Assembly: GCA_028726465.1 (NCBI GenBank)
Contig: JAQYQB010000012.1
Span: 62,001 to 126,000, forward strand
From: Mycobacteriaceae bacterium
GTDB taxonomy: Bacteria > Actinomycetota > Actinomycetes > Mycobacteriales > Mycobacteriaceae
Length of the DNA: 64,000 nt
Direction of reading: 5' to 3'
A program made the position numbers and the translations under genes. This document shows, piece after piece, positions 1 through 9,128 of this stretch (position 1 is its first letter; every line of letters starts with the position of its first letter). The notes beneath the pieces are model-generated. The model was not told where the DNA came from. It was given only the letters and a program-made list of their open reading frames with translations, and searched no databases.

Positions 1-1711
1 CGTAGTCCACCAGCTCGGTGAAGTTGTTCTCCAGCAGACCGGTGACCGCAAAGGCCACCCAGCTGGGCACCAGGGCGTTGCCGCGGGAGACGACGTACCC
101 GCGGTCCTGGATGGTCTTGATGATGGACGCGTACGTCGACGGGCGGCCGATGCCCAGGTCCTCCATCTTCTTGACCAGGCTGGCCTCGGTGTAGCGGGCC
201 GGCGGGTTGGTCGAGTGGCCCTCGGCCTTGAGATCGGCGATGGTCAGGCCCTGGCCCTCGCGCAGCTGGGGCAGGCGCTTGCTGGCGTCGTCCTTGTCAT
301 TCTTGCGGCCCTTGCCCGGGTTGCTCGGGTCCTCGTAGGCCTTCAGGAAGCCGGGGAAGGTGATGGTGCGGCCGGTGGCGGTGAAGTCCACCTCGTTGCC
401 GGTGGCGGCCGTGCCGGCCACCGTGACCTTCATGGACGTACCCTTGGCGTCCTCCATCTGGCAGGCGACGGTGCGCTTCCAGATGAGGTCGTAGAGGCGG
501 AACTCCTCCGCGTCCAGCTGGCCGGACAGCTGCCCCGGGGTGGCGAAGGACTCGCCGGCCGGGCGGATGGCCTCGTGGGCCTCCTGGGAGTTTTTGACCT
601 TGCGGTCGTAAACGCGCGGGGAGCTAGCCACGTATTCCTGGCCGTAGATGCTGGTCGCGGCGTTGCGGGCCGCGTTCAGCCCCTGCTTGGACAGCGAGGT
701 GGAGTCGGTACGCATATAGGTGATGTGACCGTTTTCGTAGAGGCGCTGCGCAATGCGCATGGTGCGCTCCGACGTGAAGTGCAGGCGCCGGCCCGCCTCC
801 TGCTGCAGGGTCGAGGTCATAAACGGCGGGTAGGGCTTGCGGGTATAGGGCTTGTGCTCCACGCTGGCCACGCTCACCGACTGGCCGTTCAGCCCGTCGG
901 CCAGGGCCTCGGCCTGCTCCTGGCCCAGCACCACGACGTCGTCGTTCTTGACGCGCCCGCGGTCGTCGAAGTCGCGGCCGACGGCCACGCGCTGGCCATC
1001 AACGGCCGCCAGGCGGGCGGAGAAGGTCCGCGGCTCCTCGGATCCGCTGTTGCCGGTGTCCAGGTCGGCGGCCAGGTCCCAGTAGTCGGCGGCGATGAAC
1101 GCCATGCGCTCGCGCTCGCGCTCGACGATGACGCGGGTGGCCACCGACTGCACGCGGCCGGCCGACAGGCGCGGCATGACCTTCTTCCACAGCACCGGGG
1201 AGACCTCGTAGCCGTAGAGGCGGTCCAGGATGCGTCGGGTCTCCTGGGCATCGATGAGGTTCTCGTCCAGCTCGCGGGTGTTTTCGGCCGCCTCCAGGAT
1301 GGCGGACTTGGTGATCTCGTTGAAGACCATGCGGCGCACCGGCACCTTGGGCTTGAGCACCTCGAGCAGGTGCCAAGCGATGGCCTCGCCCTCGCGGTCG
1401 GGGTCTGTTGCGAGGAAGAGCTGATCGCACTGCTTCAGCTTGGCCTTGAGGTCCGCGACCTTTTTCTTCTTGTCAGCGCTGATCACGTACAGCGGCGTGA
1501 AGTCGTCCTCCGGGTTCACGCCCAAGCGCGCCCAGGACTCCTTCTTGTATTTCGCCGGTACGTCTGCCGCCCCGCGGGGAAGATCCCGGATGTGGCCGAC
1601 CGAGGCTTCGACTATGTAGTCGTCGCCCAAATACGGCTGGATCTTTTTCGCCTTGGTCGCCGACTCTACGATGACCAGGGTCTTGCCCGACGTGTCGGAA
1701 GCTTCTGCCAC
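1..1711 (-). CDS. topA: DNA topoisomerase I (N-terminal 570 residues, runs off the window)
   Basis: Type IA topoisomerase that relaxes negatively supercoiled DNA through a 5'-phosphotyrosyl intermediate. The minus-strand frame is open from the window edge to a GTG at 1711. It begins with a Toprim domain (LVIVESATKAKKI near residues 11-23) and carries the active-site tyrosine in ITYMRTDS near residue 333. I chose GTG 1711 because AAAGGG lies about 11 bases upstream and the Toprim strand begins directly after. The C-terminal part, normally several hundred more residues in actinobacteria, lies outside the window. The DedA gene is divergent. The long plus-strand ORF over this gene is an artefact of high GC. 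Family assignment is certain. Confidence 0.96.
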   Translation of the reverse strand, partial: MAEASDTSGKTLVIVESATKAKKIQPYLGDDYIVEASVGHIRDLPRGAADVPAKYKKESWARLGVNPEDDFTPLYVISADKKKKVADLKAKLKQCDQLFLATDPDREGEAIAWHLLEVLKPKVPVRRMVFNEITKSAILEAAENTRELDENLIDAQETRRILDRLYGYEVSPVLWKKVMPRLSAGRVQSVATRVIVERERERMAFIAADYWDLAADLDTGNSGSEEPRTFSARLAAVDGQRVAVGRDFDDRGRVKNDDVVVLGQEQAEALADGLNGQSVSVASVEHKPYTRKPYPPFMTSTLQQEAGRRLHFTSERTMRIAQRLYENGHITYMRTDSTSLSKQGLNAARNAATSIYGQEYVASSPRVYDRKVKNSQEAHEAIRPAGESFATPGQLSGQLDAEEFRLYDLIWKRTVACQMEDAKGTSMKVTVAGTAATGNEVDFTATGRTITFPGFLKAYEDPSNPGKGRKNDKDDASKRLPQLREGQGLTIADLKAEGHSTNPPARYTEASLVKKMEDLGIGRPSTYASIIKTIQDRGYVVSRGNALVPSWVAFAVTGLLENNFTELVDY

Positions 1712-2090
1712 TTCGACTTCATCCCTTTCGAGGCTTTCTCACACGAGACTTACGCTGTCCGCCCCGCCTTGGGCGCCGCGCGCTTTTAGCTTCCGAGCTT
1801 TCGCGCGCCGCATCCCAGGCAAGGCCAAGTGCCCCTAGCCTACACAGAGCCAAAACCGGCTACACAGTAATACAGTATTTAATGGGGCCACTTCCGAACT
1901 GTTTATCACTTGTCTAGCCCCGAAACCAACATTTACCGCCCCAACGGGGGCATAACCCATGGGGTATAGCGTTGGCCGGCGGTGGGTGTATCCTGCACTA
2001 TTGAACTTGTTAATCGCGGACCGTCCCGGGCGCTTGTCCCCTCCGCGCCAGCGCGCACGGCCCGACTACACAAAGGAGGTGGCCTGCCTC
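1712..2090. other. Divergent topA/DedA intergenic region
   Basis: About 380 bp separate the divergent starts. The middle (roughly 1840-1950) is comparatively AT-rich and would be the natural place for the topA promoter. I see no convincing -35/-10 pair with standard spacing, no RNA gene and no long inverted repeat. The AAAGGAGGT at 2072-2080 is the ribosome binding site of the DedA gene. Confidence 0.5.
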
Positions 2091-2720
2091 ATGGTGGACT
2101 CAATCCTGCAGGTCATCGAGTCGATTATGACCACCGACTGGGTGTACCCGGTCATCGGCTGCCTCATCTTCTTCGACTGCTTCTTCCCCGTCCTGCCGTC
2201 TGAAATCCCCCTGAACCTGGTGGGGGCCTGGGCCGGCAGCCAAGGGGTCCCGTCCGTGACCGTGATGTTTTTCACGGCCCTGTTCGCTGCCATCCTCGGC
2301 GACAACCTGTGTTTCCTGCTGGGCACCCGCTTCATGCCGTACGTGCAGCGCCTGCGGCGCGGGTCCAAGGCCTACGAGGGCCTCCTGTGGGTCAAGCGCC
2401 ACATGCGGCGCAGCGGCGGGGCCGCCATCATCATCGCCCGCTTCATCCCTTCGGCGCGCCTGCTCATGACCATCCTGCTGGGATCGGTGCGCTACCCGTG
2501 GCCGCTGTTTTTCTTCTTCGACAGCATCGGCGTGGCCATCTGGGCCTTCCAGGCCCTGGCCATCGGCTACCTGGGCGGCATGGCCTTTTCGGATTCCCCC
2601 CTGGTGGCCATGCTGGTCAGTATCGTGGCCGCGGTGGTCATCGGCTTCGCCATCCAGTGGCTGCAAAACCGCATCCTGGACTGGAAGGACACCCGCAACG
2701 GCTACGCCGAGACCCCCTAA
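2091..2720 (+). CDS. DedA family membrane protein
   Basis: Integral membrane protein of the DedA (VTT/SNARE-associated) family, whose members act in lipid-carrier (undecaprenyl phosphate or phospholipid) translocation and envelope homeostasis. It has 209 residues, a usual DedA size. The family hallmark, a re-entrant segment with Pro/Glu (FFPVLPSEIPLNLVGA), lies near residues 34-49, and the conserved arginine region (IIIARFIPSARLL) near 112-124. Several hydrophobic segments follow, with a basic C-terminus. ATG 2091 is preceded by a near-perfect AAAGGAGGT; the frame stays open further upstream to 1959, but that extension has no signal and is not membrane-like. Confidence 0.88.
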   Translation: MVDSILQVIESIMTTDWVYPVIGCLIFFDCFFPVLPSEIPLNLVGAWAGSQGVPSVTVMFFTALFAAILGDNLCFLLGTRFMPYVQRLRRGSKAYEGLLWVKRHMRRSGGAAIIIARFIPSARLLMTILLGSVRYPWPLFFFFDSIGVAIWAFQALAIGYLGGMAFSDSPLVAMLVSIVAAVVIGFAIQWLQNRILDWKDTRNGYAETP

Positions 2721-2749
2721 AACTCCCCTGCCGCCTGACCCTACGTAAT

Positions 2750-2797
2750 AAAAAAGCTTTCGCCCCGCACCTTAAAAACAGGTAGCGAGGCGAAAGC
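2750..2797 (-). terminator. Intrinsic terminator of cspA
   Basis: A 9-bp stem (GCTTTCGCC 2756-2764 with GGCGAAAGC 2789-2797) encloses a partly paired loop. In the minus-strand direction it is followed by a run of T residues (A run 2749-2755 on the plus strand). It lies 16 bp after the cspA stop and could also end DedA transcripts. Confidence 0.85.
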
Positions 2798-2812
2798 CGG
2801 AGGCTTCGCGCC

Positions 2813-3019
2813 TTAGGAGATGACGGTAACGCCCTGGGCCTGCGGGCCCTTGGCGCCTTCGCCGACCTCGAAGGAGACCTTCTGGTTCTCCTCCAGGGTG
2901 CGGAAGCCGCCGCCCTGGATCTCGGAGTAGTGCACGAAGACGTCTGCGGATCCATCCTCCGGAGCGATGAAGCCGTAGCCCTTTTCAGCGTTAAACCACT
3001 TGACGGTTCCCTGTGCCAT
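2813..3019 (-). CDS. cspA: Cold shock protein, CspA family
   Basis: Single cold-shock (OB-fold) domain, 68 residues, a single-stranded nucleic acid binding RNA chaperone. RNP1 (KGYGFIAP, residues 13-20) and RNP2 (VFVHYSEI, 27-34) are intact, as is the N-terminal [16 protein letters not shown] typical of actinobacterial CspA. ATG 3019 has AAAGAGG about six bases upstream. It lies between topA and the helicase, as in mycobacteria (Rv3648c). The 255-bp upstream gap is AT-rich for this genome and leaves room for a long 5' leader of the kind csp genes often have, but I could not define its promoter. Confidence 0.96.
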   Translation of the reverse strand: MAQGTVKWFNAEKGYGFIAPEDGSADVFVHYSEIQGGGFRTLEENQKVSFEVGEGAKGPQAQGVTVIS

Positions 3020-3274
3020 TATGTACCTCTTTCGGCGTATATAGGGATGTGTTGAACTTTTTCGAAGTGGTCGAGGCGTCGAACCTCTCTGCTGGTTAAG
3101 CCAGAAAGTGCCCGCGTTTTCCAAAATCTTTCACGAGCACCTAAATCTAAACACTGCGCTAAGAAATCTTCGACCACTGGTAAGTGTGACACGTTTTGGC
3201 GCCGCGCGATAGTCTTGGGAGGCTTTATTGACTAAAATTCTTGGTATTTTTCCACCCGGAAAGGGGTATGCGCG

Positions 3275-5605
3275 ATGGTAGCTGAGTCCCCGAACCCGCT
3301 GGGCGCGGAGCTCGCGGAGATTCTCACCCGCCGCTTCCCGGAGTCGGAGTGCACCCACCTGACCACGCTGCCGCCCCGCCCGGCCGAGTACGCGGACTGG
3401 CCCGCCTGGGTGGACCCTGGGCTCAAGGAGCTGCTGGTCGATGCCGGCATCGGCCAGCTCTACAGCCACCAGGCCGCCACGGCTCAGGCGGCGTGGGAGG
3501 GCCACGACGTCGTGGTAGCCACCGGCACCTCCTCCGGTAAGTCGCTGGGCTACCAGCTGCCCATCCTGACCCGGCTGGCGGCCAACCCGACGGCCTGCGC
3601 GCTGTACCTGACCCCCACCAAGGCGCTGGGATCGGATCAGCTGCTGGCCGCCGGGCGCCTGGCCGGCTGGGCCAACCCGGCGCCTTATGACGGCGACACC
3701 CCGGCCGAGGCCCGCGCCGGCATCCGGGACAATTCCCGGTTCGTCTTCTCGACCCCGGACATGGTGCACGTCTCACTGCTGGCCGCCCACCAGCGCTGGG
3801 CGCGGTTCTTGCGGCACCTGGAATTCATCGTCATCGACGAGTGCCACTCCTACCGCGGGGTCTTCGGGGCCAATATCGCGCTGGTGCTGCGCCGCCTGTT
3901 GCGCCTGTGCCGCCACTACGGGGCGAACCCCACCATCATCGCGGCCTCGGCCACCATGCGGGATCCGGCCCGCCACCTGGAGCGGCTCACCGGCCGGCCG
4001 GCGCAGGCCGTGACCGCCGACGGGGCGCCGACCGGGGCGCGCACCATCATGCTGTGGGAGCCCGGCTTCCTCGACGAGAACACGCGCCGCGCCGCCACCT
4101 CCGAGGCCGCCGACATCATGGCGACCCTGGTGGCCGAGGGCGCGCGCACCCTGACCTTCGTGCGCTCCCGGCGCGCCGCCGAGCTGGTCTCCATGCTCTG
4201 CCAGGAGGAGCTATCCGGCCGCCTGGGCCGGGCCGACTTCGCCCGGCGCATCGCCTCCTACCGGGCCGGCTACCTCGCCGAGGACCGCCGCGCCCTGGAG
4301 GCCGGCCTCGACGACGGGAGCCTGCTGGGGGTGGCCACCACCTCGGCGCTGGAGCTGGGCATCGACGTCGGCACCCTGGACGCGGTGGTCACGGCCGGTT
4401 TCCCCGGCACCGTCGCCAGCTTCTGGCAGCAGGCCGGCCGGGCCGGGCGCCGCGGCCAGGGTTCCCTGGTGGTCCTGGTCGCCCGCGACGAGCCGATGGA
4501 CACCTACCTGGTCCACCACCCGGCCGCCCTGCTGGAGCGCGACGTGGAGGCCAGCGTGTTCAACCCGCGCAACCCCTACCTGCTCTACGGCCACCTCTAC
4601 TGCGCGGCCGTGGAGCTGCCGCTCAGCGATGCCGAGGCCGCCTTTGCCCCCGACGTCGTCGAGGCGCTAGCCCGCGACGGACTCATCAAGAAGCGGGCCC
4701 GCGGCTGGTTCCCCACCCCGCAGCTGGAGGGTGAGTGGCGCCCCGAGACCGCCCACGGGCAGGTGGCCCTGCGCGGCGGGGCGGGCCAGGAGGTCATGAT
4801 CGTCGACAGCTCGGACGGGCGCCTGCTGGGCACCGTCGATGCCGCCCGGGCCGCCGCCCAGGTCCACCCCGGCGCGGTCTACCTGCACCAGGGCGAGACC
4901 TTCGTCATCGAGGACCTCGACCTGGACGACTACGTGGCCCTGGCGCGCCCCGACGTGCCGGACTATTCCACCCAGGCCCACTCCACCACCGACATCCGGA
5001 TCCTGTCCGGGGCCGGGCCGGACGAGCTCATCAACTACTCGCCCGGACTGTGGGTGGCCAACGTGGAAGTCGAGGTCACCAACCAGGTCACCGGGTACGT
5101 GGTCCGCCTGCCGGACGGCACCGTGGGCGAGGAGGTGCCGCTGGAGATGCCGGAGCAGAGCCTGCGCACCCGCGCGGTGGCTTATACCATCGACCCGCTG
5201 GTTCTGGACAAGATCGGGGTCACCGCGGCCGATACCCCGGGCACCCTGCATGCCGCCGAGCACGCCGCCATCGGGCTGCTGCCGCTGCTGGCCACCTGCG
5301 ATCGCTGGGACATCGGCGGGGTCTCGACGGCCCGGCACCTGGATACCCAGCTGCCCACCGTCTTCGTCTACGACGGCCACCCCGGCGGGGCCGGCTTCGC
5401 CGACGAGGGCTTCCGCCGCTTCCCAGAGTGGATCGAGGCCACCTTCGAGGCCGTGCGCTCCTGCGGCTGCGAGTCGGGCTGCCCGTCGTGCGTGCAGTCG
5501 CCCAAGTGCGGCAACGGCAACAACCCCCTCGACAAGGCCGGGGCCCTGAAACTGCTGGGAGCCCTGGTCACGATGACGCAGGGCTCCACGGCTGGGTCGG
5601 AGTGA
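3275..5605 (+). CDS. DEAD/DEAH-box helicase with C-terminal four-cysteine domain (MrfA/Hrq1-like)
   Basis: Superfamily 2 helicase, 776 residues. Visible motifs: Walker A (ATGTSSGKS, about 82-90), motif II DECH (about 188), motif III SATMRDP, and motif VI QQAGRAGRRGQ. The C-terminal half ends with a cysteine cluster CGCESGCPSC..PKC near residues 730-745, the DUF1998-type Zn/Fe-S element found in Hrq1 and Bacillus MrfA, which act in DNA-damage (crosslink/mitomycin) repair. That role is inferred by family. ATG 3275 follows GGAAAGGGG. It is convergent with the tad-like cluster, the 'helicase/secretion neighbourhood' seen in many actinobacteria (Rv3649 in M. tuberculosis). Confidence 0.92.
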   Translation: MVAESPNPLGAELAEILTRRFPESECTHLTTLPPRPAEYADWPAWVDPGLKELLVDAGIGQLYSHQAATAQAAWEGHDVVVATGTSSGKSLGYQLPILTRLAANPTACALYLTPTKALGSDQLLAAGRLAGWANPAPYDGDTPAEARAGIRDNSRFVFSTPDMVHVSLLAAHQRWARFLRHLEFIVIDECHSYRGVFGANIALVLRRLLRLCRHYGANPTIIAASATMRDPARHLERLTGRPAQAVTADGAPTGARTIMLWEPGFLDENTRRAATSEAADIMATLVAEGARTLTFVRSRRAAELVSMLCQEELSGRLGRADFARRIASYRAGYLAEDRRALEAGLDDGSLLGVATTSALELGIDVGTLDAVVTAGFPGTVASFWQQAGRAGRRGQGSLVVLVARDEPMDTYLVHHPAALLERDVEASVFNPRNPYLLYGHLYCAAVELPLSDAEAAFAPDVVEALARDGLIKKRARGWFPTPQLEGEWRPETAHGQVALRGGAGQEVMIVDSSDGRLLGTVDAARAAAQVHPGAVYLHQGETFVIEDLDLDDYVALARPDVPDYSTQAHSTTDIRILSGAGPDELINYSPGLWVANVEVEVTNQVTGYVVRLPDGTVGEEVPLEMPEQSLRTRAVAYTIDPLVLDKIGVTAADTPGTLHAAEHAAIGLLPLLATCDRWDIGGVSTARHLDTQLPTVFVYDGHPGGAGFADEGFRRFPEWIEATFEAVRSCGCESGCPSCVQSPKCGNGNNPLDKAGALKLLGALVTMTQGSTAGSE

Positions 5606-5642
5606 TACTTATTCGGAGTGTTACTGGATTAGCGCGGGCGCA

Positions 5643-5975
5643 CTAGGCGGGCCCGGCCTTGGCCTGGGCGCCGCGCCAGCGCACCGACGCGCCGACCACG
5701 ACGTCGCGGCCGGAAACGGTGCACCGGTCCAGGCGGGCGGCGTTGTCTTCGGCCGTGCGCCGGGCCGCCGGGCAGGCATCACCGCCGGTGGCCAGCGCAT
5801 ACGCCCCGGCGACCGCGGCGAGATCCGCCGCCACCTGAGCCTCGTGGCGGGCGATGACGTGCGCGGCGATCCCCGCCACGGCCAGCAAGACGCTGGCTAA
5901 GGCCACGATGATTCCGGCCGCGGTCACGGTGGCGTAGCCGTCCTCCTGCCCGCGCGCCGAGACCGGGCTATTCAC
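5643..5975 (-). CDS. TadE-like protein of the helicase/secretion neighbourhood (Rv3654c-like)
   Basis: Small secreted or membrane-anchored pseudopilin-like protein of 110 residues. After a short N-terminus with Gly and Tyr (GQEDGYATVTAAGII, residues 9-23) comes one hydrophobic helix (about 19-43) and a small polar domain with two cysteines (residues about 68 and 84). This matches the short TadE-like family defined by its place between the helicase and TadE. The start ATG 5975 overlaps the end of the upstream tadE gene by 8 bp, suggesting translational coupling. Its role in pilus or secretion assembly is inferred only from the cluster. Confidence 0.8.
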   Translation of the reverse strand: MNSPVSARGQEDGYATVTAAGIIVALASVLLAVAGIAAHVIARHEAQVAADLAAVAGAYALATGGDACPAARRTAEDNAARLDRCTVSGRDVVVGASVRWRGAQAKAGPA

Positions 5976-6270
5976 CGGAGACCTCCGCCGGGAAGACGGC
6001 GGTGTGGCTCATCGTGCCCAGCGCCGCCGGCACGCGGGCCTCGGCCGTGACCAGCCCGCCCGACTCGTTGACCACGACCTCGATATCGCCCCGGGGCGGG
6101 ACGTAGTCCACGCCGATGGCGTGGGCGCGGGCGGCCGCCCCGGCGGTATCGACGGCGGTCAAGTGCGCGGCCAGCGTCGCGATGCCGCCCAGGATGGCGG
6201 CGGCCACGATGACCAGGCTGGACAAGGCCAGGGCGGCCTCGATGCTGACGGAACCGGAATCATCGCGCAT
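5968..6270 (-). CDS. TadE family pseudopilin-like protein
   Basis: 100-residue protein with the TadE signature: a short polar N-terminus (MRDDSGSVSIEAALAL) leading into a hydrophobic helix (about 9-36), with the conserved Glu at position 11. TadE proteins are minor pseudopilins of tight-adherence type pili. The rest is a small extracytoplasmic domain. It begins three bases after the pilin gene stop and overlaps the next TadE-like gene by 8 bp, so the three form one translational unit. Confidence 0.85.
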   Translation of the reverse strand: MRDDSGSVSIEAALALSSLVIVAAAILGGIATLAAHLTAVDTAGAAARAHAIGVDYVPPRGDIEVVVNESGGLVTAEARVPAALGTMSHTAVFPAEVSGE

Positions 6271-6273
6271 GGT

Positions 6274-6471
6274 TTAGCCCGGGGTGTTGGAGAGGGCGTC
6301 GGTGATAATCCCCTCGATGGCGTCGGAGACCCCGCCGCTGTTGATGACCATGTAGAGCACCGCCGCCAGGGCCGCGGCCCCCAGGCTCCCCATGGCGTAT
6401 TCGATGGTCGACATCCCGTCCTCGTTGCCCAGGACCGAGACCTTCTTGCGCAGGTAGGTGGTAATTTTCAT
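6274..6471 (-). CDS. DUF4244 Flp-like pilin subunit
   Basis: 65-residue candidate major pilin. A basic N-terminus (MKITTYLRKK) is followed by a prepilin-like cleavage region (EDGMSTIEYAMG, about 17-28) with Glu at the +5-type position, then a hydrophobic helix and a short C-terminal tail. This is the architecture of Flp pilins and the actinobacterial DUF4244 family. AAGAAAGGG lies seven to nine bases before ATG 6471. It is separated from tadC by 100 bp in which I see nothing except this ribosome binding site, so it may be expressed at a different level from the ATPase and membrane genes. Confidence 0.85.
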   Translation of the reverse strand: MKITTYLRKKVSVLGNEDGMSTIEYAMGSLGAAALAAVLYMVINSGGVSDAIEGIITDALSNTPG

Positions 6472-6571
6472 GGTATTTTCCCTTTCTTTCTTGGCTTCTG
6501 AGTGTCAGTTGGTTGGTGGAATGTGGTTGGTTGAATGGTCGTGCGAACAGGAACAGGTCGAAGCTGCCCGG

Positions 6572-7153
6572 TTAAAGCAGCTGCGCGCCGAGGCTTATCA
6601 CCACCGGCACCAAGCCCAGCACCACGAAGGCGGGCAGGAAACACACGGCCAGCGGCAGGGCGACGAAGACGCCGGCCCGCTCCGCCGCCGCGGTCGCCTG
6701 GGCCTGCGCATCCACCCGCAGCGTGTGGCTGATGCGCTCACAGCCCCGCGCGATCGCCGCGCCGGACTGCCCGGACATGACCACGAGGCGGGCGAGCTCA
6801 TCGATGCCCAGCCGCCCCCAGGCCCGCTGCCCCCGGGCCCCCACCGCCAGCAGCGCGGCCACCGCGCCCCAGCGCTCGGATAGTTGGCCTACCCGGGCCA
6901 GGGCGCCGGCCGCCTGCTGGGTGGACAGCCCGGCCCGCAGGCAAGCGGCGAAGAGCTCGACGTCGCTGGCGACATCCAGCGGGTCGGGCCCCTGCCGCGT
7001 GGTGAGGCGCTCCGAAATCCCCCGCAGGAGCGCCGATGGGCCATCGCGCGGGGTCTTCGGTATGACCCGGGCACCTGCCGCCGTGGGCAGGCACGCCACC
7101 GCCGCGGCCAGCAACAGCAAGGACAGCCCTCCAGAAAACGCCAGTGACGACAT
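6572..7153 (-). CDS. tadC: Type II secretion system F family protein (TadC-like)
   Basis: Inner-membrane platform protein of the tad-like machine, 193 residues. Hydrophobic segments lie at the N-terminus (about 5-25) and at the C-terminus (about 160-190). Between them is the helical T2SSF domain, including the LFAACLRAGLS element typical of GspF/TadC. I chose ATG 7153 because its A is shared with the tadB stop (TGATG). A much longer frame continues upstream, but that part is a shadow of tadB. Confidence 0.85.
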   Translation of the reverse strand: MSSLAFSGGLSLLLLAAAVACLPTAAGARVIPKTPRDGPSALLRGISERLTTRQGPDPLDVASDVELFAACLRAGLSTQQAAGALARVGQLSERWGAVAALLAVGARGQRAWGRLGIDELARLVVMSGQSGAAIARGCERISHTLRVDAQAQATAAAERAGVFVALPLAVCFLPAFVVLGLVPVVISLGAQLL

Positions 7154-7950
7154 CAGCCCGCCGCCTTCCCGATGATGTAGCGCGACCACGCGAACCCGGC
7201 GCAGGCCAGCACCACCCCTAAGACCAGCAGGACGCCGCCCAGCCCGCCGCCGAAGAGGAAGCCGACTGGGTCGGCGCCCATCACCACGCCCATGGCGATC
7301 CCCGCCAGCGGCAGGCAGGTCAGGACGTAGGCGGTGGCCTGCGGGCCCTGCAGGCTCGACCGGGTGGCCTGGGCGTGCCGGCGGGCGGCGTCGAAGCGCG
7401 CCTGCGCGCTTTCCATCAGGCGGGCCAGGGGGATGCCGTAGTCGTCGCTGAGCGCGCACAGCTGGGCCAGGCCGCGCAGCTGCGGGCTGGCCTGCAGCAC
7501 CTGCGGGAGGCTGCCGCCGCGGGCGGCGACCACCCCGGCGCTGACTAACACGTCGCGCAGCCCCGGCGGCCCGCCCGCCGGCAGGGCCTCCGCCCCGCGC
7601 GCCCACGCCGTCGGCAGGGTGGCCCCGGCCTGCAGGTCGCCGGTCACGGTGCCCAGGAAGGCAGCCAGCACCTCCCGCTCGGCGCGCCGGTTTCGGTTTC
7701 GCCGCACGTCGCGGACCACCCAGCAGACCGTCACGGCCACCACGGCCCCCGCGAGCACCACGCTGGCCCGGCCCACCCACAGGCTGACCAGCGTCACCGC
7801 GAAGACCCCGGCCAGCACGGCCGGCGCGGCGCGCAGCGATCCCCGCCCACCCGGCGCGCCGCCGCGGGCCCCTCCCAAGCGGGGAGCCGCAGAGGGCAGC
7901 GTGGCCCACACGCCAGCAGCCGCGGCCAAGCACCACAGAGCACTAGTCAT
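7153..7950 (-). CDS. tadB: Type II secretion system F family protein (TadB-like)
   Basis: Second T2SSF-domain platform protein, 265 residues from ATG 7950. Two N-terminal hydrophobic segments are followed by a cytoplasmic helical domain (LCALSDDYGIPLARLMESA) and two C-terminal membrane segments (about 210-265). The frame is open upstream to 8019, but ATG 7950 overlaps the tadA stop, the usual coupling pattern. It is predicted to pair with TadC and to be driven by TadA. Confidence 0.87.
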   Translation of the reverse strand: MTSALWCLAAAAGVWATLPSAAPRLGGARGGAPGGRGSLRAAPAVLAGVFAVTLVSLWVGRASVVLAGAVVAVTVCWVVRDVRRNRNRRAEREVLAAFLGTVTGDLQAGATLPTAWARGAEALPAGGPPGLRDVLVSAGVVAARGGSLPQVLQASPQLRGLAQLCALSDDYGIPLARLMESAQARFDAARRHAQATRSSLQGPQATAYVLTCLPLAGIAMGVVMGADPVGFLFGGGLGGVLLVLGVVLACAGFAWSRYIIGKAAG

Positions 7951-9128
7951 GCCAACCTCCCGGAAAGCTCGGCGGCGAATTCGGCGAAGCCCTCGCGCGG
8001 GCCGGCCTCCGTGCTCCACACCACGCGCGCCCGCACCGGGTTTCCCTCCAGGAGACCGATCTGGGCTAGCCGGCGGCGCCCGTCCCGGCCGCGCTCGGTG
8101 GTGAAAACCACGTGCACCGCCGCCGCCAGCTGGGAGTGCAGCGCCGCCCGGTCCAGCCCGCCGAGGGCGGCGAGGGCTTCCATGCGGGCGGGCACCTCGG
8201 CCAGGGAGTTGGCGTGCAGGGTCCCCGCCCCGCCGTCGTGCCCGGTGTTCAGCGCCGCCAGCAGGTCCACGACCTCCGCGCCGCGGATCTCGCCGACGAT
8301 GATCCGATCCGGACGCATCCGCAGCGCCTGCCGCAGCAGGGTGGCCATGGTGATTTCGCCGCGCCCTTCCGCGTTGGCGCGGCGCGCGACCAGGCTGACC
8401 ACGTGCGGGTGGTTGGGCTTGAGCTCGGCCGTGTCCTCGATGACCACCAGGCGCTGGGCGGAATCGGCCTCGCCCAGCAGCGCCGAGAGCAGCGTCGTCT
8501 TACCGGATCCGGTGCCCCCGACCACCAGGAAGGAGACCTGGGCGGCGACCATATCGCGGACCACCGGGGCGACCGCCGGGTCGATGGTTCCGTTGTCGAC
8601 GAGCTCTGTGAAGCTGGTCTGCGCCTGCCGCAGCACGCGCAAGCTCAGGCAGGTCCCGCCCTCGGCCGGCGGGGACAGGACCGCGTGCAGACGCAGGACC
8701 GTGCCGTCGCTGCGCTCGAGCCGCCCGTCGGCGAAGGGCTGGGAGTCGTCCAGGCGCGCCCCGCAGCTCACGGCCAGGCGGGTGGCCAGGCGGCGGACCT
8801 CGGCATCGTCAGCGAAGCGGACCGGGACCTCCGCAAGCCCGGCCCCGGTGTCGGCGAAGACGGAGTGCGGGCCGTTGACCACCACGTCAGTGATGCCGGG
8901 GTAGCTCATCACCCGCTCCAGCGGGCCCAGCCCGGTGGTGTCGTCGCGCAGCTGGCGCAGCACGCGCAGGACCTCCACGTCGGTGATGACGCCGGCCTCC
9001 TGGCGGACCCGGCGCGCTAGATCGGCGGGCCGGTGGAGCAGCTCCGGCTCGGCCGCCACGCACTGCTGGAGGCTGTCGATAAGCTGCGCCGGCGACGGCG
9101 TCGGCGCAGGCCGCGAGACCTTAGACAT
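7947..9128 (-). CDS. tadA: TadA family secretion ATPase (CpaF/VirB11-like)
   Basis: Hexameric type II/IV secretion ATPase of about 393 residues. Walker A is GGTGSGKTT (mid-protein); the family-specific aspartate and histidine boxes and Walker B are present (VVIEDTAEL; RIIVGEIRGAE; TGHDGGAGTLHAN). It powers assembly of the tad-like pilus or pseudopilus. ATG 9128 overlaps the ssd gene end by 8 bp; no strong ribosome binding site is seen, consistent with translational coupling. A longer frame to 9167 lies inside ssd and is not preferred. Confidence 0.93.
   Translation of the reverse strand: MSKVSRPAPTPSPAQLIDSLQQCVAAEPELLHRPADLARRVRQEAGVITDVEVLRVLRQLRDDTTGLGPLERVMSYPGITDVVVNGPHSVFADTGAGLAEVPVRFADDAEVRRLATRLAVSCGARLDDSQPFADGRLERSDGTVLRLHAVLSPPAEGGTCLSLRVLRQAQTSFTELVDNGTIDPAVAPVVRDMVAAQVSFLVVGGTGSGKTTLLSALLGEADSAQRLVVIEDTAELKPNHPHVVSLVARRANAEGRGEITMATLLRQALRMRPDRIIVGEIRGAEVVDLLAALNTGHDGGAGTLHANSLAEVPARMEALAALGGLDRAALHSQLAAAVHVVFTTERGRDGRRRLAQIGLLEGNPVRARVVWSTEAGPREGFAEFAAELSGRLA

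Noticed and set aside
215..1789. 524-codon open frame on the plus strand across topA
   Set aside because: Shadow of topA on the opposite strand. It has no family resemblance, and high GC keeps antisense frames open. The minus-strand frame has clear topoisomerase motifs.
6572..7936. Apparent 454-residue fusion extending tadC upstream
   Set aside because: The first 260 residues are a shifted reading of tadB. The true start is the ATG overlapping the tadB stop.
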